A stretch of 51,713 nt of DNA from an uncultured Lachnospiraceae bacterium (GTDB taxonomy: Bacteria; Bacillota; Clostridia; Lachnospirales; Lachnospiraceae): positions 1 through 51,713 of the forward strand of contig CADATP010000008.1 of assembly GCA_902790935.1 (NCBI GenBank), in the 5' to 3' direction. The notes beneath the pieces were generated by a model. The model was not told the origin of the DNA and made no database searches. It saw nothing but the letters and a program-made list of their open reading frames with translations. The stretch's first letter is position 1. Each line of letters opens with the position of its first letter. Position numbers and translations under genes: made by a program. Of the stretch, positions 45,733 to 51,713 are shown one piece after another.

Positions 45733-45887
45733 GGTTCGAGACCGCGCGCGGTATGCAATCCGGCAGCATGTCCGAGGCCGGTACTTAACGAAAACAAGCG
45801 AAGCGCTGTTTGAGTTTAGTTCCGCTGCCACGAGGACGCTGAAGCCGAGAGGCGGTGCCGGATGTATACGCACGTGGTATGCGAACC
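45733..45887. repeat. Structured dispersed element, copy B (inverted)
   Basis: On the minus strand this carries the same three blocks as 8455-8545: GCACCGCCTCTCGGCT, GTCCTCGTGGCAGCGG and CCGGCCTCGGACA. Its arms pair too: 45733-45738 with 45882-45887, and 45751-45765 with 45856-45869 (one bulge, one G-U). The arm sequences differ from copy A. The central loop includes AAGCGAAGCGCT. There is no ORF; it lies between purL and carA. Confidence 0.75.
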
Positions 45888-45906
45888 GTAACTTGGAAGA
45901 AATACT

Positions 45907-45976
45907 AACCGCCGATTTTCGGCTTCTCTACAATGGAGTAGAACCAGGGGAGAGGTGCGTTTATTGGCGGTTTTTT
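45907..45976 (+). promoter_or_regulatory. carA leader terminator (attenuator candidate)
   Basis: AACCGCC (45907-45913) pairs with GGCGGTT (45966-45972), which runs into six T (45971-45976) and then AAGGAG of carA. A competing hairpin GCCGA/TCGGC (45911-45923) would free the 3' arm. Another hairpin TCTAC/GTAGA (45927-45942) has the loop AATGGA. CCAGGGGAGAGGT at 45944-45956 loosely resembles a PyrR-binding loop, but not exactly. Regulator unknown. Confidence 0.5.
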
Positions 45977-45991
45977 AAGGAGACACACTGT

Positions 45992-47182
45992 ATGAAAGCA
46001 TTTCTTATATTAGAAGACGGAACGGTGTTTGAAGGAACCCACTTCGGAGCGGACAAAGAAATAATCAGCGAGATCGTTTTCAACACTTCTATGGCCGGAT
46101 ATCTCGAAGTGCTAACAGACCCTTCCTATGCCGGACAGGCCGTTTGTATGACCTATCCTCTTATCGGAAACTACGGTGTCTGCTATGAAGATATGGAGTC
46201 AAGGCAGGCCTGGCCCGACGGATTTATCGTCAGGGAGCTTTCGAAGATCCCCAGCAATTTCAGATGCGACTGTTCGCTGCAGGACTTCCTTGTAGCGCAG
46301 GGAATCCCCGGAATCGCCGGAATCGATACAAGACAGCTTACAAGGATCCTTCGTGAAAAGGGTACTATGAACGGCTGCATTACAACAAATGAAAATTATG
46401 ATCTTGAGAAACTTATTCCCAAGATGAAAGCATACACCACTGGAAAGGTCGTGGAGAAGGTTACCTGCGACAAAAAGTACACCGTATCCGGAAGCAAGGA
46501 TCTTTCCGAGAACGGCCCTGTAAGCGGTATGGCAATATTCGATAAGGCTGCTTACGAGGCGGGTAAGCGTGAGATGCGTCCCAGCATGGTAACTGAGCTT
46601 AATGGTAAGGGACTTAGGGTTGCTCTTATGGACTTCGGAGCAAAGAAAAATATCATCACTTCTCTTGCCCAGAGAGGATGTGACGTGACTGTATATCCCG
46701 CCAATACTCCCGCGAGCGAGATCTTAGCGGATAATCCCGACGGAATCATGCTCTCAAACGGCCCCGGAGACCCGAAGGACTGCGGACCTATAATCGATGA
46801 AGTAAGAAAACTCTACGAGAGCGATGTTACCATCTTTGCGATCTGCCTCGGACATCAGCTTATGGCCCTTGCGACCGGTGCTGATACACATAAGCTTAAA
46901 TACGGACACAGAGGCGGCAACCACCCTGTTAAAGACCTTTCAAACGGAAGAGTTTATATATCATCCCAGAACCATGGATATGTTGTTGATACGGACAATC
47001 TGAAAAGCGATATTGCAGTACCTGCATTTATCAATGTAAACGACGGAACCAATGAGGGATTAAAGTATACCGGTAAGAATATCTTTACCGTACAGTTCCA
47101 TCCCGAGGCCTGTCCCGGACCTCAGGATTCAGGTTATCTCTTTGACAGATTCATAAAGATGATGAAGAAGGAGGAAATCTGA
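45992..47182 (+). CDS. carA: Carbamoyl-phosphate synthase small subunit
   Basis: A 396-residue glutaminase subunit that passes ammonia to CarB to form carbamoyl phosphate for pyrimidines and arginine. The N-terminal domain starts MKAFLILEDGTVFEG and contains GIDTRQLTR; the class I glutaminase has LSNGPGDP, Cys285 in AICLGHQ, and QFHPEACPGP. The ATG at 45992 is chosen because it gives the normal N-terminus and AAGGAG precedes it; the longer in-frame ORF from 45893 would run through the leader terminator. carB begins 1 nt after its stop, so they form one operon. Confidence 0.97.
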   Translation: MKAFLILEDGTVFEGTHFGADKEIISEIVFNTSMAGYLEVLTDPSYAGQAVCMTYPLIGNYGVCYEDMESRQAWPDGFIVRELSKIPSNFRCDCSLQDFLVAQGIPGIAGIDTRQLTRILREKGTMNGCITTNENYDLEKLIPKMKAYTTGKVVEKVTCDKKYTVSGSKDLSENGPVSGMAIFDKAAYEAGKREMRPSMVTELNGKGLRVALMDFGAKKNIITSLAQRGCDVTVYPANTPASEILADNPDGIMLSNGPGDPKDCGPIIDEVRKLYESDVTIFAICLGHQLMALATGADTHKLKYGHRGGNHPVKDLSNGRVYISSQNHGYVVDTDNLKSDIAVPAFINVNDGTNEGLKYTGKNIFTVQFHPEACPGPQDSGYLFDRFIKMMKKEEI

Positions 47183-47183
47183 T

Positions 47184-50100
47184 ATGCCTAAGAATCAAAA
47201 TGTACATCGCGTAATGGTAATAGGCTCAGGCCCTATTGTGATCGGCCAGGCAGCAGAGTTTGACTATGCAGGAACACAGGCCTGCCGTTCCCTTAAGGAA
47301 GAGGGAGTTGAGGTTATCCTCGTAAACTCAAACCCCGCCACTATCATGACGGATAAAAATATTGCGGATAAGGTTTATATCGAACCCCTTACCGTACCTG
47401 TTCTTGAACAGATAATCGAAAAAGAAAAGCCCGATTCGATCCTTCCTACCCTTGGAGGCCAGGCAGGACTCAACCTCGGAATGGAGCTTGAGGAATCCGG
47501 ATTTTTAAAGGCACATAACGTTACTTTACTAGGTACTACCGCTGAGACTATCCGCAACGCCGAAGGACGTCAGGAATTCAAGGATCTGATGGAGAGAATC
47601 GGAGAGCCTGTAGCCGCTTCAAAGGTTGTCACGAACGTTAAAGACGGTATCGATTTTACAAACACCATCGGTTATCCTGTAGTACTGCGCCCCGCTTATA
47701 CATTAGGCGGATCCGGCGGAGGTATTGCACACAACCAGGCAGAGCTCGAAGAAATCCTTGAAAACGGACTCAGACTTTCCAGAGTAGGAGAGGTCCTTGT
47801 AGAGCGCTGCATCGCAGGATGGAAGGAAATCGAGTACGAGGTAATGAGAGACTCTGCAGGCAACGTTATCACAGTCTGCAACATGGAGAACATCGACCCC
47901 GTCGGAGTTCATACCGGAGACTCTATCGTAGTAGCCCCTTCCCAGACTCTTTCCGACAAGGAATATCAGATGCTCAGAAGCTCGGCTCTTAAGATCATTT
48001 CAGAGCTTAAGATAACCGGCGGCTGTAACGTTCAGTTCGCATTACACCCCACAAGCTTCGAGTATTGTGTTATCGAGGTTAACCCCAGAGTATCCCGTTC
48101 TTCAGCTCTTGCTTCAAAGGCTACAGGTTATCCTATAGCCAAGGTTGCTGCGAAGATCGCCCTCGGATTTACTCTCGATGAGATAAAGAATGCTATTACC
48201 AAGAAGACTTACGCATCCTTCGAGCCTGCTCTTGACTACTGCGTGGTTAAGATGCCGAGACTTCCCTTTGATAAATTTATTACCGCTAAGCGTACCCTTA
48301 CTACTCAGATGAAGGCTACCGGAGAGGTAATGAGTATCTGCAACAATTTCGAAGGCGCTCTTATGAAGGCAATCCGTTCTCTTGAGCAGCACGTTGACTG
48401 CTTAAGAAGCTACGATTTCTCGGCTCTTTCAGCAGATGAGCTTAGGACGAGACTTACCGTTGTAGACGACCAGAGAATCTGGGTTATTGCAGAGGCTTTA
48501 AGAAAGGGAATCTCCTACGAAGAGATTCACGATATTACAAAGATCGACATTTGGTTTATCGATAAGATAAATACCATCGTAGAGATGGAAAGCGCTCTTG
48601 AGGAAGTTAAGGGAGGAAAAGCTCTTGATAAGGAGCTTCTTTCACATGCTAAGAGGATCGAGTTCCCCGATAATGTCATCGCACGCCTTACAGGTATGAA
48701 GGAGGATGATATCCTTGCCCTTAGGAGAAAAGAGGGTATCACTCCCGTATACAAGATCGTTGATACCTGTGCCGCAGAGTTTGACGCCGAGACCCCTTAT
48801 TACTACTCCGTATACGGCGGAGAAAACGAAGCAAGAGAGACCTCCGGAAAGAAGAAGGTTCTTGTACTTGGATCCGGACCTATAAGAATCGGCCAGGGTG
48901 TTGAGTTTGACTACTGCTCGGTACATGCAACATGGGCTTTTGCAAAGGCAGGATACGAAACTATCATCGTAAACAACAACCCTGAGACGGTTTCCACTGA
49001 CTTTGATATCGCTGACAAGCTTTATTTCGAGCCTCTTACAAATGAGGATGTGGAAGCTATCGTTGATATAGAAAAGCCTGACGGAGCTGTTGTTCAGTTC
49101 GGCGGACAGACTGCGATAAAGCTTACAGAGCACCTTATGAAGATTGGAGTTCCTATCCTCGGAACAAAGGCTGAGGATGTAGATGCAGCCGAGGACAGAG
49201 AGCTCTTTGACGAGATCTTACAGCAGACCGGAATACCCAGAGCTGCCGGCGGAACAGTTTATACTGCCGAGGAAGCTAAGGCGGTAGCTAACCGCTTAGG
49301 TTACCCCGTACTTGTACGTCCTTCCTATGTACTTGGCGGACAGGGAATGCAGATTGCTACAAACGATGAAGAGATTGAGATCTTTATGGAGATCATCAAC
49401 CGTATCGCCCAGGATCACCCCATCCTTGTAGATAAGTATCTCCAGGGCAAGGAGATTGAGGTTGATGCTGTCTGCGACGGAACAGATATCCTTATACCCG
49501 GAATCATGGAGCATATCGAGCGTACCGGAATTCACTCCGGAGACTCTATAAGCGTATATCCCGCGCCTACCATCGGTAAGCTTATAAAGGATAAGATCGC
49601 AGAGTACACAAGACGCCTTGCTAAGGCTCTTCACGTAAAGGGTATGATAAACATCCAGTTCATCGCCATCGATGAGGATGTATATGTTATCGAGGTTAAC
49701 CCCAGGTCTTCCAGAACCGTTCCTTACATCAGTAAGGTAACCGGTATTCCTATTGTTGATCTTGCTACTGAAGTTATCCTCGGAAAGACTATTAGAGAAC
49801 TTGGGTACGAGCCGGGTCTTCAGCCCGAGTCTCCTTACTACGCTATCAAGATGCCTGTCTTCTCCTTCGAGAAGATAAGAGGCGCTGAGATAAGCTTAGG
49901 ACCGGAGATGAAGTCTACCGGTGAATGCTTAGGCATCTCAAAGAGCTACCACGAAGCGCTCTATAAGGCATTCCTCGGAGCGGGAGTCGAGCTTCCGAAG
50001 CATAAGCAGATGATCATCACCGTAAAGGATGCGGATAAGGGTGAAGCAATCGCTGTTGCAAAGAGATTCGAAAAGCTGGGATATATCATCTATGCGACAA

Positions 50101-50396
50101 GGTCTACAGCTAAGGCTCTTACCGAGGCCGGAGTTAAGGCGAGAAAGGTAAATAAGATCTCTCAGGAGTCACCGACGGTTATGGACCTTATCCTTGGTCA
50201 CAAGATCGATCTTGTAATCGATACACCTACCCAGGGTAGAGACAAGACCCGTGACGGATTCCTCATCCGCCGTAACGCTATTGAGACCGGAGTGTACTGT
50301 ATTACTGCTATGGATACGGCAAATGCTCTTGCAAAGGCACTTGAAAACGCTGTCGCTGAGGAGAGTCTCTCCTTGGTGGATATCGCTTCTATCTGA
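47184..50396 (+). CDS. carB: Carbamoyl-phosphate synthase large subunit
   Basis: A 1070-residue enzyme with two homologous halves, each an ATP-grasp unit: first half with GSGPIVIGQAAEFDYAGTQ and RPAYTLGGSGGGIA; second half with GSGPIRIGQGVEFDYCSVH and RPSYVLGGQGMQIA. The first phosphorylates bicarbonate, the second carbamate. The C-terminal MGS-like domain (about 935-1070) is the allosteric region; DTPTQGRDKTRDGFLIRRNA belongs to it. The length is standard. The start is coupled to carA (1-nt gap) with AAGGAGG inside the carA end. A strong terminator follows. Confidence 0.98.
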   Translation: MPKNQNVHRVMVIGSGPIVIGQAAEFDYAGTQACRSLKEEGVEVILVNSNPATIMTDKNIADKVYIEPLTVPVLEQIIEKEKPDSILPTLGGQAGLNLGMELEESGFLKAHNVTLLGTTAETIRNAEGRQEFKDLMERIGEPVAASKVVTNVKDGIDFTNTIGYPVVLRPAYTLGGSGGGIAHNQAELEEILENGLRLSRVGEVLVERCIAGWKEIEYEVMRDSAGNVITVCNMENIDPVGVHTGDSIVVAPSQTLSDKEYQMLRSSALKIISELKITGGCNVQFALHPTSFEYCVIEVNPRVSRSSALASKATGYPIAKVAAKIALGFTLDEIKNAITKKTYASFEPALDYCVVKMPRLPFDKFITAKRTLTTQMKATGEVMSICNNFEGALMKAIRSLEQHVDCLRSYDFSALSADELRTRLTVVDDQRIWVIAEALRKGISYEEIHDITKIDIWFIDKINTIVEMESALEEVKGGKALDKELLSHAKRIEFPDNVIARLTGMKEDDILALRRKEGITPVYKIVDTCAAEFDAETPYYYSVYGGENEARETSGKKKVLVLGSGPIRIGQGVEFDYCSVHATWAFAKAGYETIIVNNNPETVSTDFDIADKLYFEPLTNEDVEAIVDIEKPDGAVVQFGGQTAIKLTEHLMKIGVPILGTKAEDVDAAEDRELFDEILQQTGIPRAAGGTVYTAEEAKAVANRLGYPVLVRPSYVLGGQGMQIATNDEEIEIFMEIINRIAQDHPILVDKYLQGKEIEVDAVCDGTDILIPGIMEHIERTGIHSGDSISVYPAPTIGKLIKDKIAEYTRRLAKALHVKGMINIQFIAIDEDVYVIEVNPRSSRTVPYISKVTGIPIVDLATEVILGKTIRELGYEPGLQPESPYYAIKMPVFSFEKIRGAEISLGPEMKSTGECLGISKSYHEALYKAFLGAGVELPKHKQMIITVKDADKGEAIAVAKRFEKLGYIIYATRSTAKALTEAGVKARKVNKISQESPTVMDLILGHKIDLVIDTPTQGRDKTRDGFLIRRNAIETGVYCITAMDTANALAKALENAVAEESLSLVDIASI

Positions 50397-50410
50397 TATG
50401 ATTTTCGAAA

Positions 50411-50445
50411 AGAACTGCAGCAATTTGTTGTAGTTCTTTTTTTTT
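50411..50445 (+). terminator. Terminator after carB
   Basis: An 11-bp stem (50411-50421 with 50427-50437, two G-U) with AATTT loop followed by a run of T to 50445. Confidence 0.93.
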
Positions 50446-50453
50446 AATAAATC

Positions 50454-50482
50454 TTTCTTTATGTAATTTTATTTAGTATAAT
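50454..50482 (+). promoter_or_regulatory. Promoter of the response regulator
   Basis: -10 TATAAT (50477-50482) with a weak -35 TTTCTT (50454-50459) at 17 nt. The gene start is 48 nt further on. Confidence 0.55.
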
Positions 50483-50530
50483 TACGTCAAAGGGTTTATT
50501 TTGTGAATTCTGTCCATTCTTGGAGGGATT

Positions 50531-51289
50531 ATGGTAAAAGAGAGCGTAATGGTGCTTGGGGACAAGGAGACATTTATCATCAGAGTCCTTGTTAAAAAGA
50601 TTAAGGATGCAGGGATGGATGCCGCTTTTGTTCCTGCTACAGTCAATGATATAAACGAGCAGTGGAACAATTACAGTATCATCACTTACTACTTCGAGAC
50701 GGGAGAGATAGTCCCGGGAGAAATCGTGAGCTATCTGAATGATAAGCTGATAGATACGGACAGACAGATAATCCTTATCGGAGAGCAGGAGGATACAAGA
50801 CATTTTGTTGATGGTATTGTCCCGACTCGGATCGCAAAGGTATTTACGAGACCTTTGGACAATGACAAGTATCTTGAAAAGGTAAGGCAGATGCTGGGAG
50901 CTCTTGCGGAAAATGAGAGCAAAAAGAGTATACTTATCGTTGATGACGACCCGAATTATCTTAGCCTTATAAGGGATTGGCTTAAGGATACTTACAAGCT
51001 TAATATGGCAAGCTCCGGGCTTCAGGCAATAAAGTGGCTTGGCAAAAATACGGTCGATCTAATACTTCTTGACCATGAAATGCCCGTTACGACAGGACCT
51101 CAGGTCCTTGAGATGCTTAGGAGCGAAGAAGAGACAAGAAAGATTCCCGTTATATTCCTTACGGGAAAGGGGGACAAGGCCAGTGTTATGCAGGTCGTGG
51201 CCCTAAAGCCGGAAGGCTATTTTTTGAAAACTGTCAAAAAAGATGAGCTTTTGGAAAAACTGAAGGAGTTTTTTGATCAAAGAGCCTGA
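50531..51289 (+). CDS. Response regulator, pseudo-receiver plus receiver
   Basis: A 252-residue protein with no DNA-binding or enzymatic output domain. The C-terminal part (about 132-252) is a full receiver: ILIVDDDPNYL, phospho-Asp181 in LLDHEMP, Thr in FLTGKGD and a late Lys. The first 125 residues have a receiver-like length and alternation, but no acidic pair and no Asp at the phosphorylation position, so they look like a degenerate receiver. It may relay or titrate phosphate from a kinase such as the hybrid kinase at 32472, though that is a guess. The ATG has a strong TGGAGGG site. It forms a single-gene unit with its own promoter and terminator. Confidence 0.85.
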   Translation: MVKESVMVLGDKETFIIRVLVKKIKDAGMDAAFVPATVNDINEQWNNYSIITYYFETGEIVPGEIVSYLNDKLIDTDRQIILIGEQEDTRHFVDGIVPTRIAKVFTRPLDNDKYLEKVRQMLGALAENESKKSILIVDDDPNYLSLIRDWLKDTYKLNMASSGLQAIKWLGKNTVDLILLDHEMPVTTGPQVLEMLRSEEETRKIPVIFLTGKGDKASVMQVVALKPEGYFLKTVKKDELLEKLKEFFDQRA

Positions 51290-51291
51290 AA

Positions 51292-51324
51292 AATGACCCC
51301 CGGGGACGGGGTTACTGTGTCATT
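51292..51324. repeat. GC-rich repeat, short copy
   Basis: AATGAC (51292-51297) pairs with GTCATT (51319-51324); inside is GGGGACGGGGTT (51302-51313), the same core as at 17-28 and 51381-51392. It starts 3 nt after the response regulator stop. Confidence 0.75.
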
Positions 51325-51328
51325 ATTT

Positions 51329-51359
51329 ACAGCGTAGCTATCAAAGCTACGCTGTTTTT
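51329..51359 (+). terminator. Terminator after the response regulator
   Basis: A perfect 11-bp stem (51329-51339 with 51345-51355), ATCAA loop, then TTTT. Confidence 0.9.
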
Positions 51360-51371
51360 GTGCCTAAAAAA

Positions 51372-51402
51372 ATGACACAGGGGGACGGGGTTGGGGGTTC
51401 AT
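51372..51402 (+). repeat. GC-rich repeat, half palindrome
   Basis: 31 nt identical to positions 7-37, without the second arm. It is followed by TTTTT. The two window ends therefore carry the same half-site. Confidence 0.9.
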
Positions 51403-51470
51403 TTTTTGCGCAGCGTTTGCAGCGCTTTTTTATTGTGATTATAGACAAAGATTTGTGCTGTTTAGTTGTG

Positions 51471-51495
51471 GCCTCAAACCTCTTTGGGCATTTTT
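51471..51495 (+). terminator. Weak terminator-like hairpin in the last intergenic region
   Basis: GCC-T-CAAA (51471-51478) pairs with TTTGGGC (51483-51489) with one bulge, then ATTTTT. The stretch 51403-51592 otherwise has no gene; an 11-nt inverted repeat (51445-51455 with 51555-51565) flanks this hairpin. Confidence 0.4.
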
Positions 51496-51592
51496 ACAAG
51501 AGTTTTTCTCTGCAATTTCAAGGCTTTGGGATAGTTTTGTAAGTATTGACGAAGCAAATCTTTGTGCAGGTTGACGGATTTTTTGTTTCTTG

Positions 51593-51620
51593 TTGAATTT
51601 CGGAAATTGCAGGATATAAT
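51593..51620 (+). promoter_or_regulatory. Promoter of the gene at the window end
   Basis: -35 TTGAAT (51593-51598), 16-nt spacer, -10 TATAAT (51615-51620); the ATG follows 70 nt later. Confidence 0.7.
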
Positions 51621-51689
51621 AAAGCCTGTTCTTTACTCGCGAGAAAGAATTCTTTATTTTCAACAATTCTATATTTAATTGGAGGGGAA

Positions 51690-51713
51690 ATGAAACTAAA
51701 AACAGAGATCAGC
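51690..51713 (+). CDS. Start of a gene cut by the window end
   Basis: ATG at 51690 after GGAGGGG, encoding MKLKTEIS before the sequence ends. The good ribosome binding site and the promoter upstream make it a likely true start. Function cannot be told from eight residues. Confidence 0.6.

Noticed and set aside
45893-45991. 33-residue N-terminal extension of CarA
   Set aside because: It would be encoded by the leader terminator region and does not resemble CarA; the ATG at 45992 has AAGGAG and the normal N-terminus.
51360-51542. 60-residue ORF in the last intergenic region
   Set aside because: It reads through the GC-rich repeat and a terminator-like hairpin, with no ribosome binding site.

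Overview
The window looks like a chromosomal segment of an anaerobic Firmicute, most likely a Lachnospiraceae member of the Butyrivibrio/Pseudobutyrivibrio type. This is inferred from gene content and style: type III glutamine synthetase, a putative group B-like [FeFe]-hydrogenase, a single-chain PurL, many c-di-GMP proteins, strong AGGAGG-type ribosome binding sites, moderate GC and plain sigma-A promoters. No rRNA, tRNA, CRISPR array, complete insertion sequence or prophage was seen. Nearly everything is on the + strand; only a GNAT acetyltransferase and a dipeptidase are on the - strand.

Layout. 1-2800: a perfect GC-rich palindrome, then HAD hydrolase, GNAT, metallophosphoesterase and LarE. 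2800-18500: a glutamine/nitrogen block made of pyrG, an ammonium transporter fused to a PII domain, asnB, glnN, gltB, gltD and purF. 18500-27150: a putative small RNA with a doubled operator, a dipeptidase, an alpha/beta hydrolase, a [FeFe]-hydrogenase-like protein, an ABC binding protein plus permease with no ATPase, a GGDEF protein and O-acetylhomoserine sulfhydrylase. 27150-39100: a GH2 beta-galactosidase followed by three tightly packed signalling genes (HD-GYP, hybrid kinase with propeller sensor, HD-GYP). 39100-41900: rpsO and pnp with structured leaders. 41900-50450: purL, carA, carB. 50450-51713: a two-domain response regulator, copies of the GC-rich repeat and the first codons of another gene.

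Functional theme. PyrG, AsnB, GltB, PurF, PurL and CarA are all glutamine amidotransferases, and GlnN plus Amt-PII supply the glutamine. The window therefore holds much of the cell's route from ammonium to glutamine to nucleotides, asparagine and glutamate. A second theme is c-di-GMP: one GGDEF protein, two HD-GYP proteins, a hybrid kinase and a response regulator.

Most interesting non-coding signals: (1) two diverged copies of a roughly 150-nt structured element (8428-8579 and, inverted, 45733-45887) that share a core while their outer stems differ in sequence but still pair; (2) a promoter with two GTTAG-N6-CTAAC operators 22 bp apart that drives a transcript of about 150 nt with no ORF, ending at a strong terminator (18503-18690); (3) near-identical promoter-plus-hairpin leader modules in front of pyrG and amt; (4) an elaborate pnp leader hairpin; (5) a GGGGACGGGGTT repeat family at both window ends.
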